Source of the DNA: Mortierella alpina
Lineage: Eukaryota > Mortierellomycota > Mortierellomycetes > Mortierellales > Mortierellaceae
Direction: 5' to 3'
Assembly (NCBI GenBank): GCA_029449245.1
Contig: JANATF010000005.1
Coordinates: forward strand, 2,294,001 to 2,358,000
Length of the DNA: 64,000 nucleotides
Shown here: positions 37,657 through 46,590 of the stretch, piece by piece
Position numbering within the stretch: position 1 is the stretch's first letter
How the letters are laid out: every line of letters begins with the position of its first letter
Notes under the pieces: generated by a model
Told to the model about the DNA's origin: nothing
The model's database searches: none
The model's input: only the letters and a program-made list of their open reading frames with translations
Program-made: the position numbers and the translations under genes

Positions 37657-37854
37657 TTATTGCATAAATGGTCCAGTCCTGGCAGTGTCCTTGATCCTGT
37701 GCAGGGCCAAATCAAGGGCCTCGTTGCTGGTCATCTTTTTAGACTGAGCAGGCGACACGGCTGGCCGTTCCTCGTGCATGGATGTACGTGGCGTCTGCGA
37801 TGGCGTCGCGGCAGCAGACAAGGTCTGGTTCTTGTGGGACTTGAAGAGAGGCAT
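37657..37854 (-). CDS. Small FK-family protein A (65 aa)
   Basis: Intronless gene for a basic, probably disordered protein of a family I do not recognise. Start MPLFKSHKNQ, Ser/Ala/Thr middle with SQTPRTSMHEER, then KKMTSNEALDLALHRI, likely a short amphipathic helix, and the end TGPFMQ. No signal peptide or membrane helix. Protein-identical to the mirror gene in the right arm; it ends in TAA while the mirror ends in TAG. Supported as a real gene by six relatives within 20 kb and a TATA box 130 bp upstream. Function unknown; a small regulatory or stress-linked protein is speculation. Confidence 0.8.
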   Translation of the reverse strand: MPLFKSHKNQTLSAAATPSQTPRTSMHEERPAVSPAQSKKMTSNEALDLALHRIKDTARTGPFMQ

Positions 37855-37983
37855 GACTTGAATGTAGCTGGAGTAGCGGTGGTAGTGGCAGTGGTGGAGG
37901 TGGTGTCTGGAGTGGTTTGTAGTGAGGTGCTGTAGTGGTTGCGTGCGATAATGAGAGTGGAGAAGGTTGGCCAAGCAGTCGTC

Positions 37984-37991
37984 GTTTTATA
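37984..37991 (-). promoter_or_regulatory. TATA box of small-protein gene A
   Basis: TATAAAAC on the minus strand, about 130 bp before the ATG; identical in the right arm. Confidence 0.6.
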
Positions 37992-38210
37992 CAAACGGTG
38001 AAAGCCCTTGACCATGCCTATGTCTATTCCTGGCACACACAGCTGTGGGTGACCTGTGGCAAGGACCATGGCTATGTCCCTCTTGCAGAGTCGAGAGCTC
38101 AACGGCATTGCCGAACATGGGCGAGAAAAAGAACTTGCGAGAATTGGAATGTCCAGAGATGCGGAGAATGGTCCAGCGGAGATTGGCCAAAGTGCAAAAG
38201 CGCACAGAGG

Positions 38211-38228
38211 AAAAAAAAAAAAAAAAAA
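38211..38228. repeat. A18 tract in the divergent promoter (left arm)
   Basis: 18-bp poly(dA:dT) between the divergent genes A and B; the right-arm copy has the same length. Confidence 0.85.
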
Positions 38229-38512
38229 GTGCCGTGCGCGCATTTCGCCGTGGCGGAATTTTCTCAGGACGACCGACAATGCTCTCAGGCACCAAAGCAG
38301 CGTGCCTGGGCACATATGATGTCAAGGGCGTTCATTTGGCTGGCAGACAAACAAAGAGACGCGGATGCAGCCGTATATGGACAACATGCCGTCTGAAGAA
38401 GAGGGAACAAGAGGGAGGATACTCTGCCATCTGCATTGCCATTGTCAACAAGTTTCAAACACGTAGCTTTCGGGAGCGACATATGAGTATCCTTCAAGCA
38501 GCACTGCGAGGA

Positions 38513-38520
38513 CATATAAA
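38513..38520 (+). promoter_or_regulatory. TATA box of small-protein gene B
   Basis: CATATAAA, 109 bp before the ATG at 38622; mirrored exactly in the right arm. Confidence 0.6.
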
Positions 38521-38621
38521 CCGCCCCTAGTCCTTTCTCTTGACCTGCATCATCAAGACACTCCTGAAAACCAACACATCACGCTCAGCCTATCCACCAT
38601 CACAACACACCAACCGCCAAC

Positions 38622-38813
38622 ATGACCCTCTTCAAGTCCCACAAGAACCAGTCGTCCTCAGCTGCAGTATCGCCAGCGCAAACCCCACGCACATCCATGC
38701 ACGAGGAGCGCCCCTCCATTACTACTACCCAGCCCAAGACACTGACCCACGAACAAGCCATGGAGATGGCTCTATGCAAGATCCGAGCCAACGTTGGGCC
38801 ATTCATTCGATAG
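38622..38813 (+). CDS. Small FK-family protein B (63 aa)
   Basis: Intronless, divergent from gene A across 767 bp. Start MTLFKSHKNQSSSAA, central AQTPRTSMHEERPS, helix TLTHEQAMEMALCKI, end GPFIR. Its first ten residues differ from protein A at one position, and the TPRTSMHEERP block is identical, so A and B are paralogues. Translation is identical to the mirror gene at 42014-42205. It has one Cys, no signal peptide and no membrane segment. Function unknown. Confidence 0.82.
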   Translation: MTLFKSHKNQSSSAAVSPAQTPRTSMHEERPSITTTQPKTLTHEQAMEMALCKIRANVGPFIR

Positions 38814-39245
38814 TGGATCCTTCACTCTTGTAAACCAGACCCCTCCTCCAAGATCCTTCCTCTATACCCGTCCATCTCTCGCACCTTCTACCCACTATTC
38901 TAGCATTGCAGTTCAAATATAATAAGCATCCTCTCATCAATGTCGTTGCCGCAGAGCACGAATGATCCAGCAAGAGGCCCAAAGGCAAAGCTGTATATTT
39001 CATATTTTTTTTTATTGTGGGCACAGATCATGATAAAAGTACTAGGAGGTATAATTATACAGCGGTAGGGTGGAGAGACTTTTCTCAGAGTCACTGAGTC
39101 TCTGAGTCTCTGAGAAGAAAAAGGGGGCGCGCCTTGGTGAAGGCCAAGATCTTGTATGTATATCGGACCATGACCCTCGACGAAAGCATATGAGAGATGC
39201 GTCCCACAGTATTATAAGGTAGTGATGAGGCGGGCTGGCTTTCTT
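38814..39245. other. 3' regions of B and C (left arm)
   Basis: No gene seen; contains a run of GAGTC/CTGAG direct repeats near 39090-39112 (three near-copies). Confidence 0.5.
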
Positions 39246-39503
39246 TTACAGGCACGAGTGGTATGTGAAGAAGCTGCGGTAACCGCATCCAGTCACCTTC
39301 TTGTCACTGCTGGTCTCTTCGATCTTGGTATCTTCAGGGATCGCAAAGGTGCCTTCGCCACGGGTGAGGAGAAGTTCTGCAGCGTTGGCAACGGGGAGGA
39401 CAGCCTCGGCTTCATTCTGGCCCTCAATAGGGATGGCGTTGACAGCGGAGAGGGAGAGGACGACCAAGACGGCAGCGAAGATGGAGGTAGCCTGGAACTT
39501 CAT
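39246..39503 (-). CDS. Secreted peptide precursor C (85 aa)
   Basis: Signal peptide MKFQATSIFAAVLVVLSLSAVNA with predicted cut before IPIEGQ, then an acidic pro-region and a short end with two cysteines 11 residues apart (GCGYRSFFTYHSCL), which could close one disulfide ring. No intron. The mirror copy differs at four residues (44, 47, 65, 75). The layout resembles a secreted peptide or small effector precursor. I know no matching family, and processing sites are unproven. Confidence 0.78.
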   Translation of the reverse strand: MKFQATSIFAAVLVVLSLSAVNAIPIEGQNEAEAVLPVANAAELLLTRGEGTFAIPEDTKIEETSSDKKVTGCGYRSFFTYHSCL

Positions 39504-39647
39504 GTTTAGAAAAGGTTGCTTGTTTTTGGAGGATCGAGGAGACTTGAGAGAGGCGTCTTTTTGAAGAGCTGGTGGCAGTAGTAGTAGAGGGGAGAAGCTG
39601 ATTGCTGATGAGGATGAGGATTGAGAAAAGAGGAGCGGAAAGGCGGG

Positions 39648-39655
39648 CTATTTAA
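39648..39655 (-). promoter_or_regulatory. TATA-like element of precursor gene C
   Basis: TTAAATAG on the minus strand, about 145 bp before the ATG; mirrored at 41165. Confidence 0.45.
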
Positions 39656-39825
39656 GTCTTTGACGGCAACCCTGGCCACTTCAGAGGGTAAGCGTAGCAA
39701 GGATGTTGTCTTTGCGTGCTTGCGTCTTGCGCAATGATCTCTGGCTCGCTGGAGTGGCAGAGTAAACAAAGATCAGCACAGGCGCCTGTTTGTCTCGCAA
39801 GAGCTTCCTCACCGAACGATAATAA

Positions 39826-41019
39826 AAAAACTTTGTCGAGGCGATTTGTCGCAGAGCGAATCACCCACCAACCTTATCATCATAAACTCGCAACAACCAG
39901 AGTACATAGCCCCCTCTCAGCGACCCCAGCGAGTCCACAAGCGCCTTAGCCACTACGATAGACACAACTTGCGCCAGTGCTTAAGCAGATAGGAAGTACG
40001 CAAGCTCTCAACGGCAGCTAGAACGCTTGTGGCACTTCAGCTATGCTGAATCTCCCCTCAACACGGGTACAGGGTGTCTCAATCATAGCCGGTAAAGTCA
40101 AATTTTGCACACCCATTCCACACCTCTGTCGAACAAGGCACCTGTTTTTCAAAGCACACACATCAGCTATCACCCTCGAAGGAGTCATCAGTCTCGATCC
40201 AATCCAATCGTATCTGCACCCCATGCTTTCTTCTATGAATCCAGCACTTACGCACCGGTCGCCGTTGACAATGCACCGAGGTTTCTCCGCGGGTTCCACT
40301 ATGTTTGCACTTTTAGGGTGGTCACAGACGGGTTGCACGATGCCAGCCATGGAGGTACAACATGCAGTGCACCAAGAACCAGTCGTATGGCGTTTAGCCT
40401 GCGCTCACAGAGACAGTATACAACGATGGGAGGCTTGAGAGAGGGCTGGAGCGGCTGGTAGATGTGCAGAGGCGGCGATATTCGAGGGGAGTTACACCGG
40501 GTCAGAGTACTCTCCGGTGCAGGTTACATTGCGCTGAATCAGTCCCCATGCGGGTCTCAGGGGGGCGATGTCTCTGAGAGGCGTGGCTCTGATCGCTCTA
40601 GAGGGTGCATGAGTGGCCGTGAGCATGAATAAGCAACGAAGGCGGGAGGGGAGGTAGTCGAGTGTCTATGGCAAGCAATACGCAGTGTCTGTGAATGTGG
40701 AACCTGCAGGCGGCCAGCACTGACACATTCTGCTGAGCATCCTCTGCCAAAGGGTGCGGCGACGCTTGCCTGAGCGGGCGGTGTTCACTCGAGGGTCTGT
40801 GCAGCGGCCTTGCGATGTCTCTCTTGGGTCGCCCGAGTGTGTGAGAGCGAAACACCGTCACAGAGCCACGCACTAATCCCATGGAGAGGCAAAAAAAAGG
40901 GGGGGCCGAGCGAACAGAGTTTTACACGCGCCTTGGTCGCACCAGAGAGTCAGTCTGCTGCAAGACAAAGCCTCTGTCTCTACGCACTGTCGCGGGCGGC
41001 TGCTGAGCAACTGCTGCTG
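39826..41019. other. Unique spacer of the inverted repeat
   Basis: About 1.2 kb with no supported gene; open frames of 110-150 codons lack motifs. No transposase or terminal repeat was seen. Confidence 0.55.
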
Positions 41020-41164
41020 CAGAAGCCTCTGCGAGACATGGACGATGCTCTGATCTCCATGTGGTCGCCTCTTGAACCTGCCAGGGATCATTGCGCAAAC
41101 ATGCAGAGACAAGATGTCTGGTGCGCTTACCTTCTGGTGAAGCGGCCAGGGTTGCCGTCAAAGA

Positions 41165-41172
41165 CTTAAATA
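41165..41172 (+). promoter_or_regulatory. TATA-like element of precursor gene C'
   Basis: TTAAATAG, 157 bp before the ATG at 41322, inside a block conserved between both arms. Confidence 0.45.
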
Positions 41173-41321
41173 GCCCGCCTTTCCGCTCCTCTTTTCTCAA
41201 TCCTCATCCTCATCAGCAATCAGCTTCTCCCCTCTACTACTACAGCCTACCACCAGCTCTTCAAAAAGACGCCTCTCTCAAGTCTCCTCGATCCTCTAAA
41301 AACAAGCAACCTTTTCTAAAC

Positions 41322-41579
41322 ATGAAGTTCCAGGCTACCTCCATCTTCGCCGCCGTCTTGGTCGTCCTCTCCCTCTCCGCTGTCAATGCCATCCCTATCG
41401 AGGGTCAGAATGAAGCCGAGGCTGTCCTCCCCGTTGCCAACGCTGCAGAGCCTCTCCTCGCCCGTGGCGAAGGAACCTTTGCGATCCCTGAAGATACCAA
41501 GATCGAAGAGACCAACAGTGACAAGAAGGTGACTGGATGCGGTTTCCGCAGCTTCTTCACATACCACTCGTGCCTGTAA
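41322..41579 (+). CDS. Secreted peptide precursor C' (85 aa)
   Basis: Right-arm copy of the secreted precursor. Identical signal peptide and first 43 residues; changes are P44, A47, N65 and F75 relative to the left copy. Both cysteines and the ring sequence between them are kept except Tyr to Phe. Retained open frame and conserved core promoter suggest both copies are in use. Confidence 0.78.
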   Translation: MKFQATSIFAAVLVVLSLSAVNAIPIEGQNEAEAVLPVANAAEPLLARGEGTFAIPEDTKIEETNSDKKVTGCGFRSFFTYHSCL

Positions 41580-42013
41580 AAGAAAGCCAGCCCGCCTCAT
41601 CACTACCTTATAATACTGGGGGACGTCTCTCTCATATGCTTTCGTCGAGGGTCATGGTCCGATACTACATACAAGATCTTGGCCTTCACCAAGGCGCGCC
41701 CCCTTTTTCTTCTCAGAGACTCAGAGACTCAGTGACTCTGAGAAAAGTCTCTCCACCCTACCGCTGTATAATTATACCTCCTAGTACTTTTATCATGATC
41801 TGTGCCCACAATAAAAAAAAAATATGAAATATACAGCTTTGCCTTTGGGCCTCTTGCTGGATCATTCATGCTCTGTGGCAACGACATTGATGAGAGGATG
41901 CTTATTATATTTGAACTGCAATGCTAGAATAATGGGTAGAAGGTGCGAGAGATGGACGGGTATAGAGGAAGGATCTTGGAGGAGGGGTCTGGTTTGCAAG
42001 AGTGAAGGATCCA
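41580..42013. other. 3' regions of C' and B' (right arm)
   Basis: Mirror of 38814-39245; no gene seen. Confidence 0.5.
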
Positions 42014-42205
42014 CTATCGAATGAATGGCCCAACGTTGGCTCGGATCTTGCATAGAGCCATCTCCATGGCTTGTTCGTGGGTCAGTGTCTTGGGCTGGGT
42101 AGTAGTAATGGAGGGGCGCTCCTCGTGCATGGATGTGCGTGGGGTTTGCGCTGGCGATACTGCAGCTGAGGACGACTGGTTCTTGTGGGACTTGAAGAGG
42201 GTCAT
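42014..42205 (-). CDS. Small FK-family protein B' (63 aa)
   Basis: Right-arm copy of protein B with an identical translation (MTLFKSHKNQ start, GPFIR end). Its TATA box lies at 42307-42314. Divergent from A' at 42973, so the A-B promoter pair is duplicated as a unit. Confidence 0.82.
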   Translation of the reverse strand: MTLFKSHKNQSSSAAVSPAQTPRTSMHEERPSITTTQPKTLTHEQAMEMALCKIRANVGPFIR

Positions 42206-42306
42206 GTTGGCGGTTGGTGTGTTGTGATGGTGGATAGGCTGAGCGTGATGTGTTGGTTTTCAGGAGTGTCTTGATGATGCAGGTCAAGAGAAAGGACTAG
42301 GGGCGG

Positions 42307-42314
42307 TTTATATG
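42307..42314 (-). promoter_or_regulatory. TATA box of small-protein gene B'
   Basis: Exact mirror of the element at 38513-38520. Confidence 0.6.
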
Positions 42315-42598
42315 TCCTCGCAGTGCTGCTTGAAGGATACTCATATGTCGCTCCCGAAAGCTACGTGTTTGAAACTTGTTGACAATGGCAATGCAGATGG
42401 CAGAGTATCCTCCCTCTTGTTCCCTCTTCTTCAGACGGCATGTTGTCCATATACGGCTGCATCCGCGTCTCTTTGTTTGTCTGCCAGCCAAATGAACGCC
42501 CTTGACATCATATGTGCCCAGGCACGCTGCTTTGGTGCCTGAGAGCATTGTCGGTCGTCCTGAGAAAATTCCGCCACGGCGAAATGCGCGCACGGCAC

Positions 42599-42616
42599 TT
42601 TTTTTTTTTTTTTTTT
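42599..42616. repeat. T18 tract in the divergent promoter (right arm)
   Basis: Same length as the left-arm tract although such runs change length quickly. Confidence 0.85.
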
Positions 42617-42835
42617 CCTCTGTGCGCTTTTGCACTTTGGCCAATCTCCGCTGGACCATTCTCCGCATCTCTGGACATTCCAATTCTCGCAAGTTCTTTT
42701 TCTCGCCCATGTTCGGCAATGCCGTTGAGCTCTCGACTCTGCAAGAGGGACATAGCCATGGTCCTTGCCACAGGTCACCCACAGCTGTGTGTGCCAGGAA
42801 TAGACATAGGCATGGTCAAGGGCTTTCACCGTTTG

Positions 42836-42843
42836 TATAAAAC
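42836..42843 (+). promoter_or_regulatory. TATA box of small-protein gene A'
   Basis: TATAAAAC, 137 bp before the ATG at 42973. Confidence 0.6.
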
Positions 42844-42972
42844 GACGACTGCTTGGCCAACCTTCTCCACTCTCATTATCGCACGCAACCACTACAGCAC
42901 CTCACTACAAACCACTCCAGACACCACCTCCACCACTGCCACTACCACCGCTACTCCAGCTACATTCAAGTC

Positions 42973-43170
42973 ATGCCTCTCTTCAAGTCCCACAAGAACC
43001 AGACCTTGTCTGCTGCCGCGACGCCATCGCAGACGCCACGCACATCCATGCACGAGGAACGGCCAGCCGTGTCGCCTGCTCAGTCTAAAAAGATGACCAG
43101 CAACGAGGCTCTTGATTTGGCCCTGCACAGGATCAAGGACACTGCCAGGACTGGACCCTTTATGCAATAG
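42973..43170 (+). CDS. Small FK-family protein A' (65 aa)
   Basis: Right-arm copy of protein A, identical at protein level (MPLFKSHKNQ start, TGPFMQ end). It ends in TAG where the left copy ends in TAA; four bases later (TGCT) the flanks become unrelated. Intronless. Confidence 0.8.
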   Translation: MPLFKSHKNQTLSAAATPSQTPRTSMHEERPAVSPAQSKKMTSNEALDLALHRIKDTARTGPFMQ

Positions 43171-43486
43171 TGCTCTTTTTGCACATGCACAAAGCAGAAC
43201 GCCAAGACTGTATTCCTCGCACAATACCCAGCATCCGCATCGTAATTACACATACCCAACACTCTCTGCAATAAATAAAGCAGTTCATAATCATGCAAAA
43301 CCATCCAATATCCTGAAGTGGATTAGGCACATTGTTCTGTCTCAAGATGTTGTCGATGCACTTTGTTGTTTATTGAAGTATTTAGGATAATGCTGTCCAT
43401 TTTTGCTGATGAGTGTGAGTATGATGTTCCTGTAACCGTCCATGGATGCGTGTTGAAGTTTGATGTTCCATGCTCATGATTAAGTC
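43171..43486. other. Between inverted repeat and HSPA12-like gene
   Basis: Convergent 3' ends; AATAAA-like signals near 43270. No gene seen. Confidence 0.5.
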
Positions 43487-45531
43487 TTAATAGGTGTCCA
43501 CAGCATCGAACTGCAAAATCGTACTGTACACCTTGTCGCCTACCACAGCCTCAGCCTTGATCTCATTCAGTCCAAAGTTCATGTTCACTTTCACCTTGAC
43601 CTATCAAACGAATTGAAACCCGGGAAACGTATTAGTATTTCACATTGCATATCTCGTATCAAGTATAACCATTTGCGAAAGCGAGACAGTACCATTGATC
43701 CGAGTCTGGCCGAAGGCGAGTGCGGGCATGGAATGGGAATGTCTGCCAGTTTGGAAACGCCGGCATCCGTGGTATATCGTGGTGGGTCGGTGTCAGTGTC
43801 CGCTGCATAAAGAGCAATGTTGTAATCCTCTGGCGCCTCCGAATACTTTGTGAACGAGAACTCTCGGGAGATGCACTCATCCACGTTGAGCTTCTGGCCC
43901 TTGCGAACATAGGGCGAGAATCGGTCGATGCACCAAACGCCGTTGACTTCAAACTTGCGCTTGGCAAGTGGATCTTTGCCCTTCTCAAAGGGTTGGTCTG
44001 ACGAGATACCGTAGCAGCGACGGGCGATGCGTGAGGTCACAACGCGTGGGTTCAACCCCACACATACTGCGCCACGAACGACAGCGAGCTCCGGACGGGG
44101 AGGGATGGAGATGAGACCAACCTGGTTGCTAAACTGAGCCTTGACGCGGCTGTAGAGGTAGTTGGATGAGCCGAAACCTCCAACCAAGAAAATGGCCGCG
44201 CAATCCTTGGCCTGCGTCAACTGCTCCTGGATCAGCGACAGCACATCCTTGACGACAGGCTCGAAAACGTTCTCCTTCAACTCGGCGGCAGTCAGCACCA
44301 GGTAACCGTCATCAATGCCGACAGCCTCGGGGTCCTCGAGGTCATCAAAGCACCGGTTGGCGGGGAGCTGCAAAAACTGATCCTCCAGCCCATCGAACTG
44401 GGGCTTGATGACGTCCGCAAACGTATCGACCAAGTTGGGGATGATGTTGGCGGGGAAGTTGGCAGCATGGTGCCCAAACTTTTCTTCCAAGAGTCGGCGC
44501 ATGTGTCGGTCCAGGAAGACAGATCCACAAGAGGCACCGTGTCCCTTGGTGACCTCGGACAAGCGGCGTCCTGCAGTGGTGACGGCAATCTCAAAGACGA
44601 TCAAATCAACCGTTCCTCCACCAGCGTCGCAAATCATGAATCGGTCGCCATTGCCGAGATCGAATTGGTCGCACTTGCGCTCGCAGTACAAAGCGGCAGC
44701 CTCGGGCTCCGAGATCAACATCAGTCGGTCGGGATGGTCCGTCTCCTTAATTAACTTTGCCTTGACGGCGGCCTGTCTCATGACATTCTTGGCTCGATCG
44801 GACCACATGGCTGGTACTGTGAGACAATAACGGAAGTGGTCGCGCTGGAAATTCTTTGCAAATCCTCGCATGATCTCGCCCACAACATACTCGTGGAATG
44901 CGTCGAGGTAGTGCGAGATGGCCTCAAGAACCGTGATGTCGACGTCGAGAGGTGCGCTCTGCTGATTCTCGTCCAGATGGAGTTTGTACTGGTAGAGTAG
45001 TGTGTGATGTCTCGCTGTGGGCTTGAGAGTCTCCATCTTGGCACGCCAGCCCCACGCCACCAACTTGTTTTCGGGGTCATCCTTCTTGTACAGGTTCAGC
45101 GTGGGTGTCTTTGGGTACTGAATGTTTTGCTTGGGCCTGATGGCGGCATGGAACGTCGAAGAACAAGAAGGCCGAAAAAGGTAAGAGGGGCCAAAAGAAA
45201 AGATGCATTAGTCAAGGGAGGGCACGAGGTGAGCGTGAGGCAAGCGAGCAGAGAAGTACTGGAGAAGAATAGATCATACCAGCTGGTGATGTCGATCACC
45301 TCCTTGTCGTCCTGCGCATAGGCATAGGCACATCCACTAAAGACAAGAGGTGGGTATGAGGATGTGTTAGTACTACACGACAGGCATAGGAAAGGGACTT
45401 CATCCCAGAGTCTTGGCGGTGGGCGAGTGCTCAAACCGATTTAGCTCGCAGGCTACTTACGAGAAGGTGGTTCCGAAATCGATGGCGACGACGATGGGGT
45501 AGTCCTTCGGATTAAAAGCTTGTTGCTGCAT
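43487..45531 (-). CDS. Hsp70-like ATPase of the HSPA12 type
   Basis: 561 aa from exons 45531-45461, 45336-45280, 45136-43693 and 43600-43487. Actin/Hsp70 ATPase motifs: phosphate 1 AIDFGTTFSG (split by intron 1), phosphate 2 ICDAGGGTVDL, adenosine motif VGGFGSSNYL and RGAVCVGLNP. The C-terminal part is short and lacks the EEVD tail and full substrate domain of canonical Hsp70, as in HSPA12 proteins. These genes are greatly expanded in Mucoromycota and related fungi; roles are mostly unknown. Cytosolic. Canonical J-protein partnership is doubtful. Confidence 0.9.
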
Positions 45532-45903
45532 CTGGGAGCGGTGGATGTGCTGATGTGCTGATGTGCTGATGGGTATCGGGATGGAGTTGGCGAGGAAAGA
45601 GGGACGAGGAAGGAGGCGATGGAGGGAGACGAGTGCCAGAGGAGAAGAGCCGGGGATGGGGGCAGTCGTCAGAACGGAAGTGAAGAAGAAAAGGGAAGAG
45701 TGGGCAAGTTGGGAGAGAAGAGAGAAGGGAGAGAGCGAGAGCAAAATACAATACGCCCAAAAAAAAAATATGAGGTATGACTTCATGACGGTCCACGGGG
45801 AGGGTGGGCGATGGGCTGACAACTACCCATGGGCATTGGGCTTGTAGTGGAACAAACACACACCGCACGGCAAGCTGTGTCCTATCCTTCCTCACTCATA
45901 GTC

Positions 45904-45905
<2 letters not shown>

Positions 45906-45938
<33 letters not shown>
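45906..45938. repeat. (CT)n microsatellite
   Basis: About 16 CT units in the divergent promoter region. Confidence 0.9.
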
Positions 45939-45941
<3 letters not shown>

Positions 45942-46214
45942 TCCTCTCCTCGGCGCACTTTTCGCCTGGTCTCTCTCACACGCACCCATTCAACGTCTCG
46001 CACTTGCTTGGCTTGGGCACTACAGCCGGATCTGACACCACGTGTTTCCACAGCCCATCCACCGAGTCCGCCTGGGGCAACAAGGCACAGGTAAAGTAGG
46101 AGAACAGGCAGACCAGAGCATTGGATCACCCCTAGTAGCTCTGTACCCCGCAGGATCGGGCCGCGTGGGTCCTTGTGTCTCGTCCTGTCGTCCTGTCTTT
46201 GATTTGGCATCTCT

Positions 46215-46232
46215 CCCCCCCCCCCCCCCCCC
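46215..46232. repeat. C18 homopolymer
   Basis: Run of 18 cytosines, rare in this sequence; length may be unreliable in the assembly. Confidence 0.85.
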
Positions 46233-46590
46233 TTCGCTGTTTGAGTTGCTGGTGCTCAGGTAGACGGAGCGTTTGGACGCTGTGGCCGGATTGGAGCTGG
46301 TGTCTAGAGCACGCCCACAGCGTCAATGCAAGGCCATGCGAGGGCAGGAAGGGGACGGGGAATGGAGAGAGGCAGGAGGAAGGAGAACTGGCCAGCCTCA
46401 GCGCAGGGTGTTTGCTTTGCTGGCACTCTGGCAGCACAGGGTATGTGTGCCCATGTTGTCGCTCCAATTATTTTTAACCCTGTTCCTCTCTCACCCATTT
46501 CTCTTTCTCGCTCCTCTCCATCCCTCCACCCTCGCCCTTCCCTCTCCCCCAGACTTCTCGCTCCCTTCCCAACGTCGACTTCAGCGCCCC

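Larger units (their letters stand above)
37654..39825. repeat. Left arm of 5.5-kb inverted repeat
   Basis: Reverse complement of 41020-43173. Mirror positions add to 80827 over the outer 1.2 kb and to 80825 at the inner gene, so only small gaps exist. The outer part (37657-38820) shows one coding-frame difference by comparing translated frames. From about 38820 inwards substitutions and gaps rise, and beyond 39680 only patchy similarity remains. Similarity stops at the stop codon of the small-protein gene at 37657. Confidence 0.92.
41020..43173. repeat. Right arm of 5.5-kb inverted repeat
   Basis: Mirror of 37654-39825, carrying C', B' and A' in reverse order and orientation. Near the centre, similarity becomes patchy, for example GCGAGACA and GATCATTGCGCAA blocks shared at 41030-41080. 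Confidence 0.92.
45532..46590. other. Divergent region with simple repeats
   Basis: Head-to-head promoters of the HSPA12-like and coiled-coil genes. Contains three copies of a 9-bp unit GATGTGCTG (45547-45573), a (CT)n tract and a C18 run. No gene seen. Confidence 0.55.

Noticed and set aside
38045-38530. 161-codon frame in the A-B divergent region (and its mirror)
   Set aside because: Runs through the poly-A tract and TATA region; conserved only because the arms are nearly identical.
39900-39970. tRNA A-box-like TAGTGGCTAAGGCGC on the minus strand
   Set aside because: No B box or acceptor pairing downstream; treated as chance.
40810-41169. Frame ending PGLPSKT that resembles the left-arm frame at 39652-39864
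   Set aside because: Similarity is due to repeat-arm DNA upstream of gene C; gaps break the frame and it overlaps the core promoter.
37654-43173. Inverted repeat as a foldback transposon
   Set aside because: No transposase, no evident target-site duplication, and arms carry host-like genes with their own promoters.
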